Source: Cytobacillus oceanisediminis (lineage in GTDB: Bacteria; Bacillota; Bacilli; Bacillales; Cytobacillaceae). Taken from it: a stretch of DNA of 64,000 nucleotides. Position 1 is the first letter of the stretch, and each line of letters opens with the position of its first letter. The notes beneath the pieces were generated by a model that was given only the letters and a program-made list of their open reading frames with translations, was not told the origin of the DNA and made no database searches. The position numbers were made by a program, and so were the translations under genes. Positions 37,805 to 47,725 of the stretch are shown here, piece after piece. Where the stretch lies: positions 558,001 through 622,000 of the forward strand of contig NZ_QGTW01000001.1 in the NCBI RefSeq assembly GCF_003182355.1. The letters run 5' to 3'.

Positions 37805-38377
37805 TTAAAATAAGCTTTTATAGATATAAGATCTGCCTCCCTCCGGCAATATTTCTTCTTCTCTTTTTATTAATCGTTTCTTATAAAGCTGTGATAATTG
37901 GGTACTCGTTGTATTTACGTGTTTATTGGTATATATTGCAACATCTTTTGCAGTTACAATTTTATGTAAATATACCTGGTCAAGAACCGTCTTCATTTGA
38001 TCTCTTGAACCACCTAGATAACCTAAATAAGGAATAGTCGGGTCATCCACCATTACACAAATCTTATCATATTGCAATACAGTGCCTATATTGTATGCAT
38101 GGTCAAATTCAGTGACTCCACTTAAATTTTTTAGATATAAATATTTGTCATGTTCTTTAATATTTTCTTGCATCCATCTAATAGGCTTTACAATTATTTC
38201 ATCTGTTCCAGAAGCATTAATTGCTTCTACCTGGTTTAAATTTAATGAAAAAACTGTCCCGTTTTTCGCTTCCATAATCTGTTTCATGATAAAGTTTGTA
38301 TATTCTCTAATTTGGTTCCGAATAAGTAAATCAACTTTTTCATTTAATGGCTCCGGAGATAACTCCAACTGCATCAT
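37805..38377 (-). CDS. STAS-like (DUF4325) protein with C-terminal winged helix
   Basis: 190 residues; ATG 38375-38377 or 38372-38374 (CGGGTGAGG upstream). The middle part (VFSLNLNQVEAINASGTDEI) has the STAS-like DUF4325 strand-helix pattern; the C-terminal part (VTAKDVAIYTNKHVNTTSTQ, LIKREEEILPEGGRSYIYK) is a winged HTH. DUF4325 proteins are known partners of GHKL ATPases like the gene upstream. Sits 120 bp before drmA in the same direction, so likely a regulator of it, perhaps directly binding DNA. Confidence 0.65.
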   Translation of the reverse strand: MMQLELSPEPLNEKVDLLIRNQIREYTNFIMKQIMEAKNGTVFSLNLNQVEAINASGTDEIIVKPIRWMQENIKEHDKYLYLKNLSGVTEFDHAYNIGTVLQYDKICVMVDDPTIPYLGYLGGSRDQMKTVLDQVYLHKIVTAKDVAIYTNKHVNTTSTQLSQLYKKRLIKREEEILPEGGRSYIYKSLF

Positions 38378-38455
38378 AAACCTCACCCGTTTTCTAAAAC
38401 ATTTTCGTTTTCGCTAAGGAGAATATACTACTAATTTTTAGATAAGTCAATACTA

Positions 38456-39313
38456 TTAAATCTGGATATGAAAGTAAGTTCCAAAAAACCACTTTCCTTC
38501 TTCTGTTTTTTTTAACTGATCCTTCTGTATATTGTAGATAGAATCATGTGTCCTAAAAGAGATTTTACCTCTAATTGTATTCAAAACCCTTCGTTTGACA
38601 TCGGGTAGCCCTTTTCCCCTTTGCTGTTCCTTATATCGAGTCGCAGTAGTGAAAATGGCAGCTTCTATTACCTCGTCTTTACTACTATAAGGAAAGTTAG
38701 ATTTTAAAGTGTTATAAATTCCTAACCCTGAATCAGATATTGAAATTGAAATTTCTCCTGTAGATGGATAATATTGTACAGCCGAATAACAAGATGAACT
38801 ACCGTGATCAGTTGCATTAGAACCTAATTCAGAAATATAACTCATTACATCAGAACATTGAGAAGGCGGAATGTTTTTGATTTGCATAATCTTATATATA
38901 CGTTTTGAAAGTTTTGCTACATCAATTTCACTCTGAGTCTTACTTATCTCTAGTAGTTCATCACTTCGGTCATTTGTTCTTCTGTTTTTATAATAATTTA
39001 AGTCTATTTCGCTTGATTCTTCAAATTGTCTCTTAATGACTGAGGGACACAAATCAAAAAATTTCATTCTCGTTAAGTAGCCAATTAAATCTGCATTAAA
39101 AGGCGGTATTATTGCTAACTGTTTATTAGAAGTCAATTTTTCGATAGAGGATAATAAAACTGTACATCCCAGTGGAGATATCCACTTTAAATTATGTAGA
39201 TCTAAAATATAATATTTCTTATTACTGTAGTAGACATCTGAACAAACATTTAACCAACTATTAACCTCAATAATTGTAGATAACTGCGCTGGGACCTTTA
39301 TTTTATTCATCAT
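38456..39313 (-). CDS. STAS-like plus GHKL ATPase protein (anti-sigma-like switch)
   Basis: 285 residues. N-terminal ~90 residues resemble a STAS fold (KYYILDLHNLKWISPLGCTV); C-terminal GHKL ATPase has N box ISELGSNATDHG, G1 ISDSGLGI and G2 RGKGLPDVKRRV. No membrane segment or His phospho-acceptor, so more like SpoIIAB/RsbW/RsbT than a sensor kinase. ATG with AAGGGAG upstream. Leads the drmA operon with the DUF4325/wHTH protein. Function in defence control is inferred only from place. Confidence 0.7.
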   Translation of the reverse strand: MMNKIKVPAQLSTIIEVNSWLNVCSDVYYSNKKYYILDLHNLKWISPLGCTVLLSSIEKLTSNKQLAIIPPFNADLIGYLTRMKFFDLCPSVIKRQFEESSEIDLNYYKNRRTNDRSDELLEISKTQSEIDVAKLSKRIYKIMQIKNIPPSQCSDVMSYISELGSNATDHGSSSCYSAVQYYPSTGEISISISDSGLGIYNTLKSNFPYSSKDEVIEAAIFTTATRYKEQQRGKGLPDVKRRVLNTIRGKISFRTHDSIYNIQKDQLKKTEEGKWFFGTYFHIQI

Positions 39314-39613
39314 GTACTCCCTTATTTGGAATCATTTATTTTATTCTTTTAAAATAAATATCACTTAGATTGCTTGGTGTTAAGTCTACATGCAAAGATC
39401 GCTTGAAATTATAGTTTAACCAAATTTATTACTTTTTTACCATGGAACCTCGGAAATGCGTTAAAGAAAAGAAAGAATAAAGTACAATTAAGTTTTCCCA
39501 AGCAACTTGAGACTATAACATTATGTAAAACTAAGGCTACAAGCTATTAACTATGCAGCCTTTTTTATACAGGATATAAATAATGAGATTTCAATTGAAA
39601 ACCTCAACCACTT
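39314..39613. other. Gap between paraMORC-Z1 operon and DISARM-like operon
   Basis: AT-rich. A weak stem (GGCT...AGCC region, 39535-39565) could end the upstream operon. It must contain the promoter of the STAS-GHKL-drmABC transcript; no gene seen. Confidence 0.3.
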
Positions 39614-40540
39614 CTATTTGAATTCATCTAAGTCAATAACTTCTGCATTCAAACCCTCTAGATCTAATTTATATACAATTCCACTAATATGATTAGGCAA
39701 TTGTCCATTTATGAAACTTTCTGGTGTGATTTTTGGAAAGCTTTCATCGATTTCATATTTCTTTACTTCTAGCATTCGATATGATTTCATACGAACTTCA
39801 CTGCCAATTGGGTATTTAAGTTTTCCAAGTGCACGATCGATTTCCGATTCTTCAACGCCAATCTCACCTAATTTGGTAACCATATATTGAATCGAAATAC
39901 CATTTGCAGCAGGTTCAAAACGATAAAATAACAAATAATCTGCATTTAGCTGATACTGACTATTAATAGTAATTTGTGATCCATAACGAGCTACCGTAGA
40001 TTTCACCTCATATAAACCATCATTACAATTAAAATCAATAGAGCCCCCGAATGGTCCTACCCAGGAGACATCTTTTTGTTGTTTCAACAAATAATAGTAA
40101 CTTAGCATTTCAGCCAATACGCTGTATGCTTCCTTTTCAAAATTGGCATTACCCATCAGTTCTTTCATTGAGTACCACCATGAAATAGGGTTCTCCTGGA
40201 TTATCTGATATGATTCTGCATTGAGAACCTTTTCCAGAAAGCCAGCACAAATAATAGCAAAATCTTCGTATAAGTTCGGATGATCAGATACAAGCATTAA
40301 TAAGTGCCGCTCTTCTCCACCCACTACATATTCTCTCGTATAATAAGAAATATTTGAGAACTGCTCATTCACCTGTTTATCTAATGGGATTTCAATGGCA
40401 ACTCCCTGCATGCCATCAATTTTTACAATCCAATAATATTGCTCTTTTAATGTAATGGAAGATTTTGCAGAGGTCCGAAAATAAGCGAAGCCATTTCTAA
40501 TTTTTTGTAATGATTCCATATTCTCTACACTTTCCCCCAT
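39614..40540 (-). CDS. PD-(D/E)XK motif restriction endonuclease of the paraMORC-Z1 system
   Basis: 308 residues. Catalytic region FGGSIDFNCNDGLYEVKST (about residues 180-200) gives D and E-V-K, followed by a Gln-rich helix (SQITINSQYQL). The N-terminal part resembles the PD-(D/E)XK motif protein family next to Z1 helicases. Last gene of the five-gene operon; starts 5 bp after the gene before. Nuclease that would cut foreign DNA. Confidence 0.8.
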   Translation of the reverse strand: MGESVENMESLQKIRNGFAYFRTSAKSSITLKEQYYWIVKIDGMQGVAIEIPLDKQVNEQFSNISYYTREYVVGGEERHLLMLVSDHPNLYEDFAIICAGFLEKVLNAESYQIIQENPISWWYSMKELMGNANFEKEAYSVLAEMLSYYYLLKQQKDVSWVGPFGGSIDFNCNDGLYEVKSTVARYGSQITINSQYQLNADYLLFYRFEPAANGISIQYMVTKLGEIGVEESEIDRALGKLKYPIGSEVRMKSYRMLEVKKYEIDESFPKITPESFINGQLPNHISGIVYKLDLEGLNAEVIDLDEFK

Positions 40541-40545
40541 TTTTT

Positions 40546-41229
40546 CTATGCGTCATTCATAAAATACTTATACAAATCATCTACATATGTCTTTATTCCA
40601 CCCTCAACTAAACTGGGTTCAATCATATTTAAGCGTGCTGTGTTTAATTTCAGTACACGTCTGAATAATTCCGGTACTTTATTACTGGAATATAATTTAT
40701 ACTGTCTCATCAATTCCCGTGTTAATTCGGCTCGATATCCACCACTACCAGAACGGTCGAGGAGCTGAAGGATGTGATCTGAAGAATTATCTCTTAATGT
40801 ATTGAGTGTTTCTTCCTCTGTTCCCTGCCAGGATAGATGAATATACCACCAAATACTTTTTAGCCATATACGACGAGTTCCTTTGTAAAAGCGTTGATCA
40901 TTGATACCAAAACGTTCGTATACCAGGTCCGGAAATACTTCCAACGATAAATACCGCCATATTTCATCCTGGGCTGCCAGTCTTTCGTTAAAACTATAGC
41001 TATCATTAAGATGACTGTATAAAACTAAGCCCATATGCAAATCAAAAGCATACGAATTAATTTTCATCTTGTCATTCATTAAAAATGATTTCTTTTCGTT
41101 AATAATGTATTCACGCAGTTGATCAAACGGCGGTTTGACCTGGCGGGGAGCACAGTTTTCCGGTTCGGCCTCAATTTGTTGAAACTTATATTTTGCCTGC
41201 GCCTTTGTATAGACTACATTTTCCCACAC
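40546..41229 (-). CDS. DUF6339-type protein in paraMORC-Z1 operon
   Basis: 227 residues, helical, no catalytic motif seen. Contains FDQLREYIINEK, DEIWRYLSLEVFPDLVYERF, RIWLKSIWWYIHLSW and RAELTRELMRQY. Resembles DUF6339 proteins from similar operons. ATG shares a base with the stop of the gene before. Possibly a recognition or scaffold subunit. Confidence 0.6.
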   Translation of the reverse strand: MWENVVYTKAQAKYKFQQIEAEPENCAPRQVKPPFDQLREYIINEKKSFLMNDKMKINSYAFDLHMGLVLYSHLNDSYSFNERLAAQDEIWRYLSLEVFPDLVYERFGINDQRFYKGTRRIWLKSIWWYIHLSWQGTEEETLNTLRDNSSDHILQLLDRSGSGGYRAELTRELMRQYKLYSSNKVPELFRRVLKLNTARLNMIEPSLVEGGIKTYVDDLYKYFMNDA

Positions 41230-42173
41230 TACATTTCACCTGTCTTTACTCGTGTTTCTAAATCTTTGCGAATTGAAATCGCAAGTTTTTCCGGTGTATC
41301 GAATTCCCAATTTAGTGTAGTTATAAAATAGTGCATCACTTGTCCGATTGAACCTTCCTCACAATTTTCGCCATTCTGGATCTCTTGCCAATCCACACTC
41401 TCCATCAAGTTTTGCAGAATTAGCTGAAGGGCACCTGAAAGAAACTCAACATACAATGCCTGATCAATTTTCGTCTTTGGTTTTTGAATTGATGGGAAAG
41501 CAGCATGTGCTTTATTTAAATAAATCGCAATATATTCTTTATCAAAGGGTTCGACTAACGGCTCAGAAAAATTAAAATCAACATACCATAAAGGTTTATC
41601 CGGTTCATTTACTATTACAATAGGAAAAGTTGATCCGGATCCATCTAATATAACTACCCATTCTACTAACTTTCCTAAAATCGTACCCGATAGTTTTGCC
41701 TGTCCTCGCATGCTATTTCTGCTGGCCTTCTTCAAATAAATAACAAGCGAAATATGAACTTCACCAAATAATTTATCTTTTTGGAAATAATAATCAATAG
41801 GGATAAGAATATTATCTGGAGTCGTACTTGTAATGGTCGTAAGAGGAATTACACCCCGCTGAGAAGACTGTTTAGAGACCCATTGTAATGCAATTCCCAA
41901 TTCTGCATCAGCGTTGACAATTTGCGTGGGACCAAACAAACTGGACGGACTCCCTAACATTACGTTCCCTGAGATCCCGAGACCTTTTTCTACATAATCC
42001 CAGCTATCATCATCATTACTCAGTAAAGTTTTAAATTCATAGTCTTCTGTCTCATTGAGGATTTGCCTGGAAGCATCGTCATCTTTATAAAAGAAATGTA
42101 AATCTGTCGAAACATTTAACAATTCTTCCATAGCCTCGTCATAGATTCGATTCATGCTAATTTTATTGGCCAT
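41229..42173 (-). CDS. Unknown protein of the paraMORC-Z1 operon
   Basis: 314 residues. First ~100 residues acidic and helical; then beta-rich stretches (VHISLVIYLKK, GKLVEWVVILDG, PLWYVDFNFSEPLV) and a helical end. No motif I recognise. Overlaps the GHKL gene by 11 bp and the next gene by 1 bp, so translationally coupled. Probably an adaptor specific to this system. Confidence 0.6.
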   Translation of the reverse strand: MANKISMNRIYDEAMEELLNVSTDLHFFYKDDDASRQILNETEDYEFKTLLSNDDDSWDYVEKGLGISGNVMLGSPSSLFGPTQIVNADAELGIALQWVSKQSSQRGVIPLTTITSTTPDNILIPIDYYFQKDKLFGEVHISLVIYLKKASRNSMRGQAKLSGTILGKLVEWVVILDGSGSTFPIVIVNEPDKPLWYVDFNFSEPLVEPFDKEYIAIYLNKAHAAFPSIQKPKTKIDQALYVEFLSGALQLILQNLMESVDWQEIQNGENCEEGSIGQVMHYFITTLNWEFDTPEKLAISIRKDLETRVKTGEM

Positions 42174-44172
42174 TGACTACACTTCCTTCTGGCTTCATCA
42201 ACATTTCGACTTGTACATGAGGGTCCGTACAATTGAAAACTAATATACCCAAACATTCGACAGGCTCAGAAATTTTCTCAATCCGTACAGCATGCAATAC
42301 TTTTCTGTTACTTTTTTGTGCGGCGGATCTGCCAAATAGACCAACCGTATCCGGAAAAGAGATGCGCGTAATTTTCGCAGGGAATGGTGTACCCACACTA
42401 TCTTCTGATTCCCAATCAGTTGCTGAGATTTTCCCGCCTTCAGAAGCAATAAATAACTCTATCGTGAAAGCAGATACATTTTTTGACAACCTCATTTGAA
42501 AATGTACTTCTAAATCACCAGTGTCTAAATATTTTTGTGATACGATTGTAAAACTATTTCCACGACTACTTTTATTAGCGGTAGGCTTCGTTCCTCCACC
42601 CCGATTACGACTTGAAGCACGACGACCAAATCCGGTAGGTGGCAACAGCATCTTTCCGACATTGCGTGCAAGGGTGTTTAAACCTTGTTTTCCTTTTACT
42701 TCTTCTTTATTTTCATACGACGCTTTTATTTTCCGACGTACCTGTGAACGAATTTTTTCAACAATATCAAAGGGTTTACCTTTAATGATAATGTCTGCCC
42801 AGGAGGTATGATCGGCCATCTCGCTTTTTCTTAAGTAGGCTTCTAAATCGACTACTTCATTATCCGGGTTCATTAATTTCGTATTGGAATTTGGTACAAA
42901 AATTGCTACCAAATATTCACTTTCTTCGGTTGCATGAAGTCCCTTGCACCATTCTCCATCCGTTTCATAATTAATGATCATTCCCGGTCTTCTTACATAA
43001 GCCATCATCGGTGCATTTTGCTCACCCAACGGATTTTTCTCATTTACACAAGTATACGGACTGGGCCCATTTAGAGGAGCAAGCATATCAAGTTCCTTCT
43101 TTGTAAACTTTCTATAGGCTACCCGCCCCGCATTATTCACCTTATTGTGTTCAAAATAATTACGAATTTGAATATCATTAACAATATAACGACTTGTTTT
43201 TGAACCAATCGCAGCTGCGTTATACATCATTTGAAGTTCAAGGAACAATGGTAAAAAATCGTCCTTTTCCAATCTCTGCCCATTGATGTGTCCATCTAAA
43301 TATTTACCATAAGTATATTTTTTATTTGCTAGGCGAGGTGCATACCAGCGTTGTATAGCCACACCAATATAATCTGCTACATTGGATTCCCAAGGTTTAT
43401 TATCATCCGGATTGATATCATGCTTAATAAGTAACTGTTGTTCATCGATAAAGGGAATAATAATCTTAGTCCCGAGCCGCTCTCCCTCAAACGGCTGAAT
43501 AGAGAGGGAATCTAAAATGTCACGGATCATTGCTTCATCGGTTATTGGAATTGTATCATCACTATCCGGAGATACACGTTGACCCCACCAGGCAATTCCA
43601 CTCGGCACCTTTTCGTTAGATTTTGGAATTATGGTATTTGGCAGTTTCTCGTTTTCTACTAAAGTCACAGCCAATCGATGCTGATACTGACCATCTTCAT
43701 TTAAAATATGTGAATAGTAAACTACCAAGCCAATTCCTACACGGAAATAGACAGTCTTCCCCAATCCCCAGGAGCCACCGGCCCCCGGGGTTTCTTGTGC
43801 CATACTGATCCCATAAATAAGTTTAAATATATTACTGTTTGGTGAATACTTAAAGTCCAAAGACCCCGTTAAACCGGTTGTGTTAGCATCTTCAATATAA
43901 ATCGCCTTTTGTGGCGAGTCACCAAATTTTTCGATTAAGCGTTCAGTAATTCCATCTAAATGTTTGGCAAAGCCCGGGACATCTACATCCTTGATGCCAA
44001 TGTCCACATGTACAGAATCGTGCCCTTCTACTTTCATGCCTGCATCCAGACTATTTTGTACAGCTTCGCGTACAAGTAAATCTAATATCGGTAAATCGTT
44101 ATTTTGAATAAGTTTTAATAACGAATTGCCGGATTGGGACATTTTCCCAAACTCTGCAACTTCGATTTGCAT
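42163..44172 (-). CDS. GHKL ATPase, paraMORC/MutL-like
   Basis: 669 residues. GHKL motifs: N box LVREAVQNSLDAG (Mg-binding Asn), G1 AIYIEDANTTGLTG, G2 GAGGSWGLGKTVYFR, then an S5-like region. Such MutL/MORC-related ATPases in restriction loci were described by Iyer, Abhiman and Aravind (paraMORCs), with Z1 helicases and nucleases as partners. TAATG overlap with the Z1 gene. Would act as an ATP-dependent DNA clamp. Confidence 0.8.
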   Translation of the reverse strand: MQIEVAEFGKMSQSGNSLLKLIQNNDLPILDLLVREAVQNSLDAGMKVEGHDSVHVDIGIKDVDVPGFAKHLDGITERLIEKFGDSPQKAIYIEDANTTGLTGSLDFKYSPNSNIFKLIYGISMAQETPGAGGSWGLGKTVYFRVGIGLVVYYSHILNEDGQYQHRLAVTLVENEKLPNTIIPKSNEKVPSGIAWWGQRVSPDSDDTIPITDEAMIRDILDSLSIQPFEGERLGTKIIIPFIDEQQLLIKHDINPDDNKPWESNVADYIGVAIQRWYAPRLANKKYTYGKYLDGHINGQRLEKDDFLPLFLELQMMYNAAAIGSKTSRYIVNDIQIRNYFEHNKVNNAGRVAYRKFTKKELDMLAPLNGPSPYTCVNEKNPLGEQNAPMMAYVRRPGMIINYETDGEWCKGLHATEESEYLVAIFVPNSNTKLMNPDNEVVDLEAYLRKSEMADHTSWADIIIKGKPFDIVEKIRSQVRRKIKASYENKEEVKGKQGLNTLARNVGKMLLPPTGFGRRASSRNRGGGTKPTANKSSRGNSFTIVSQKYLDTGDLEVHFQMRLSKNVSAFTIELFIASEGGKISATDWESEDSVGTPFPAKITRISFPDTVGLFGRSAAQKSNRKVLHAVRIEKISEPVECLGILVFNCTDPHVQVEMLMKPEGSVVNGQ

Positions 44173-47081
44173 TACTCTTTTCCTTCCTCCGTTTCAGACT
44201 CACCCATCGGATTTTCAATACGAATGGATAATTTTGTGGCTAAATTTTTCCCGGAACGATACCCGGGTACAAATAAGCTGACACCAATCAAATCTTCTGA
44301 TGCATTTAAGTCATAACGTTTATTGGCTTCTTTTGTGTTTTCCTTATTTTCTTTATCAAATTTAGAGTCTTTATCAATCCGGTATAAAAGTAATTGTGGA
44401 GTCAGCCCAATACCGGCAGCCTTTCGCAATTCACTAACAACACTCTTCTTTGGTGGTTTTTGATCTATTTCTTCTAACTGATCGTTTATCTGTGCCCGCT
44501 CTGCTTTCCCGTCTTTAGTTAACTTAAATTCCCGTGGGATTAATTCATACGTCTCTTTCGTCATATCTGCATATAAATCCGTTGGCGCACGTAACACACC
44601 TATATTAATTATTTCTCCGGATGCAGATCCACGACGGGTACGTTTAATCAGTCCCACACCACGACCGCCGACTTCCCATTTTTTAACGTTGTTATTATCA
44701 TCTAACTTACCGCTACCGGCTAACACTACATTCCAGTTCGTAAAACCGGCTTCAGCTTCTTTCCTTTGATACCATTCAAAAAAGGTTTCCATATTGGAAA
44801 ATTCGCTCTGTTTATGAAACGTAAATTTACGGAAAAAGTCATCCATAATTTCTTGGAAAGGAACGTTATCCCAATAAAGACCACGACTATTACGCGTTTC
44901 ATTTGGTGTACCCAAACGATTTAAGAAGTTCTCAGTAACTTCGATATTATGTCTTTGTATGTTAGCATCATTGTCAAATAAAATAGTTTGACTTGAAGTT
45001 CCAGAGAAGTCTAAATCTACTTCCTCAGCACTTTGCATACGATTTTTCGCTGTAATACGTAACCATGTCAGTTTTGGTGAGTTTTTAATTTTTGGTCCAT
45101 ATTCACTGGCTCCCATACCTTCCAATATATATGTTTCTATATCCTCACGTAACTCTTCTTCCAGGGTCGCCATAAATCTAAATTTTGACTCTGTATCAGT
45201 TGTCAGCCAAATACGTGGTAACATTTCATAGCCTTTACGATAACCAAAGAAGCGCCCCATCTGCAGCAATGTATCTGCCTGGGAAGTTGTACGAAGAAAA
45301 TACGTACTCACTAACCCTTCTATTGTTAGGCCGCGTGATAAAGTACTTCCGCCTATAACAATGAATGCTGGTGCCGGTGCAGGGTAATTCGGTGCGTTAG
45401 GATCAGGATAAGCTAAACGGACATGCTCTAAATCTTCAGTAATCCCGTTATTTGCACAATTGTCAATGCATAAATGGAGCCCATCATGATATTCCAATCG
45501 TTTTGTGTCTTCCAAAACATTGATGTGAGAAGGATATTGACGAATTAAACGTTTTAATTCTTCTTCAATTTTTTCAAATGGCGGATAATCCTTTACGTCA
45601 TTTTTATTAGGATATATTTCAAATTCCATTTCAAAATCTTCTTTTGTAAACCTTTTCTTCTCTTGCACGTAAAGTATACGACATTTTTTAATTATTTCCG
45701 CTTTTGATGTAATACGGAAATAATCATTTATTAATTCAGCAATAATTTGGTGATGTATTTGTTTTTGGCTGGTATGAACAAGCATACTTATCGGCTTTTT
45801 ATATTTCCGATAACGCATAATGGAAGTAGCTAATAGAAACCAATGAAGAGCATCTTCAAATGATTCCGGTAAATAAGATTCTTCACCTTTATGAATACTG
45901 TCGACAAGATCACGGTCATCTATCGTAATTTCTCGTACAATTGGCAGCCCGCGAAAATATTCGTTGTTTTCTAACCCAAAGATTTGTTTTGCACCAAAAT
46001 ATTCTTTGGCAGGATTTAATACCGCTACAAAATCACGCGGATACAGGGATTCTTCTGATGCTTCATTTAGGAAATTAGCGTAAGGAGTAGCTGTGTAGCT
46101 GACATAATTCATACTTAAAGGTTTTGAACCATCATTCGCCTCGATATTTACAAGTTCTACAATTGCTTTATTCAAAGCTGTACGTTCCGCCAATGAGTCA
46201 TTTACATCATTAGTATTGATTCCACCCTGATCGGATTCATCATCTATTATTAAAATACGCATTTGTGAAAGCTTTTTGCCGTCATCTTTTAACCATAGGA
46301 TTAAATCATTCAAACGAGTCTTATTCTTTAAACATACATTTAGATAACGTTCACGAGATCCCTTATTTAATAATATATTGCTTACTTTATGTGAAGAACC
46401 TGCCTTTAATGAAAGCTTACTTAAACGTTCCCAGGAAAGATTCCCAGACATTTTTAAATCATTCATTAGACGATCTTCAGTTTGCTTCCGCAAGTTTTCA
46501 ATTGTTCCGGATAACACTATAAAGAAATTAAACTCCCAATCCGCGGCCATTGCCATTAATGCGGCCATACTTGCTGTTTTACCTGACTGGACGTGCCCAA
46601 TAGTTAATCCCTTAACAGGATTATCAGACTCTACGCGAAGCTTTCTTAAAATACTTATTGTTGTATTTTCCATATCCTTTAACGATTCATTAGTCCAGCC
46701 TTGCCCAATTAGCTTATTTTTATATAGTTGCCAACTACTGGAAGGTCCTCCTGGTATCGTCAAATTATTATCCTGACGGCGACTTAGAATGCGGTTATTT
46801 GCTATTTTTTCTTCAATCATTTGTTCGCGCTCTTCGGCTTCACGTAGAAACCTTACAATTTCCAACCAGATTTGAGCATTCAAATCCTCTGGTATCATAT
46901 CATCTTCTTGCAATTGTTCCAGTTTATTTTGAAGGCCGTCTTCATCGTGTTTACCGTAGTATTTTATATCATCCCAATCGCGACCTTTATTACGCAGTTT
47001 TTCAATAACCTTACGATGCTCATCATATTTTGGGGAGGAAAAATCAATCATGCCGTTAATAGTATTTATTACCAATTTCAT
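44172..47081 (-). CDS. Z1-domain superfamily II helicase/ATPase
   Basis: 969 residues. Walker A GLTIGHVQSGKTASM, IVLSGTIENLRKQTEDRL, Walker B ILIIDDESDQGG, motif III VSYTATPYANFLNE, and RecA2 IGGSTLSRGLTIEGLVSTYF, LLQMGRFFGYRKGY. This combination is typical for Z1 helicases associated with MutL-like ATPases. ATG with GAGAGG upstream; first gene of the operon Z1 - GHKL - unknown - DUF6339 - nuclease. Supplies DNA translocation or remodelling. Confidence 0.88.
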   Translation of the reverse strand: MKLVINTINGMIDFSSPKYDEHRKVIEKLRNKGRDWDDIKYYGKHDEDGLQNKLEQLQEDDMIPEDLNAQIWLEIVRFLREAEEREQMIEEKIANNRILSRRQDNNLTIPGGPSSSWQLYKNKLIGQGWTNESLKDMENTTISILRKLRVESDNPVKGLTIGHVQSGKTASMAALMAMAADWEFNFFIVLSGTIENLRKQTEDRLMNDLKMSGNLSWERLSKLSLKAGSSHKVSNILLNKGSRERYLNVCLKNKTRLNDLILWLKDDGKKLSQMRILIIDDESDQGGINTNDVNDSLAERTALNKAIVELVNIEANDGSKPLSMNYVSYTATPYANFLNEASEESLYPRDFVAVLNPAKEYFGAKQIFGLENNEYFRGLPIVREITIDDRDLVDSIHKGEESYLPESFEDALHWFLLATSIMRYRKYKKPISMLVHTSQKQIHHQIIAELINDYFRITSKAEIIKKCRILYVQEKKRFTKEDFEMEFEIYPNKNDVKDYPPFEKIEEELKRLIRQYPSHINVLEDTKRLEYHDGLHLCIDNCANNGITEDLEHVRLAYPDPNAPNYPAPAPAFIVIGGSTLSRGLTIEGLVSTYFLRTTSQADTLLQMGRFFGYRKGYEMLPRIWLTTDTESKFRFMATLEEELREDIETYILEGMGASEYGPKIKNSPKLTWLRITAKNRMQSAEEVDLDFSGTSSQTILFDNDANIQRHNIEVTENFLNRLGTPNETRNSRGLYWDNVPFQEIMDDFFRKFTFHKQSEFSNMETFFEWYQRKEAEAGFTNWNVVLAGSGKLDDNNNVKKWEVGGRGVGLIKRTRRGSASGEIINIGVLRAPTDLYADMTKETYELIPREFKLTKDGKAERAQINDQLEEIDQKPPKKSVVSELRKAAGIGLTPQLLLYRIDKDSKFDKENKENTKEANKRYDLNASEDLIGVSLFVPGYRSGKNLATKLSIRIENPMGESETEEGKE

Positions 47082-47519
47082 AAACCTCTCTTTCTATGTA
47101 TCAAGAAGAAATTAATTTTTATTAGTCTATATTAGTCTCATTTTACCATATCAAAATAGTAAAAATAGTTAAAGTGCAGAAACCAACTTGCACCTATTTT
47201 TTCCAAAATAATTAATTCTCACCAATCTTAAAAATGAAAGTACAATAAGTTTTAAATCTAAAAGCTTTTTGCTTAAGCTGATTCTGGCTTATAATAGTCA
47301 AAATTGATCTAACACTTAATGATTTTATTAAAATTATTCTACTTTAATTGAGCCACCTTATTAAAAGAATAACAGCTAACCTTATCAAAAAATAAGATGG
47401 GTTAAATCAAAATATCCCTCTTAGTAAACTAAGCGGGATAATTCACTTATGTTTTATTCAGCAGGAAGATCTTTTTATATTACCTTGATAACCATTAATA
47501 ACGCTTTGGATATCTTAAA
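47082..47519. other. Gap at right edge of the island
   Basis: AT-rich; must hold the promoter of the Z1 operon. No gene seen. Confidence 0.3.
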
Positions 47520-47690
47520 ATGAAATATCCCAGCCCATTTCTGTTTTCTCATAATCAGAGGACGCACCCTTGTGCAGGAAGTCTTTAGCTGCACTAATCT
47601 AGACAATGTCCCGGCTGGCTGTAATAGTTGATGCCGAAGAAGTCACACTGGGCAGAAATGGCATCCATATCGCCTTCCTAGATAAAATCA
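47520..47690 (-). pseudogene. GH1 beta-glucosidase remnant
   Basis: Minus-strand reading DMDAISAQCDFFGINYYSQP and, after a stop, KDFLHKGASSDYEKTEMGWD: the FGINYYS and KTEMGW signatures of family 1 beta-glucosidases. About 55 codons only. Rest of gene absent. Confidence 0.6.
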
Positions 47691-47725
47691 TACGAATGTA
47701 CGGCTTTACTATACCTTCCTCTTCC

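Noticed and set aside
29848..47081. Dcm and Vsr as part of the paraMORC-Z1 operon instead of DISARM
   Set aside because: Possible, since such loci often carry both, but the methylase lies next to drmC and 8 kb from the Z1 operon; kept as an alternative only.
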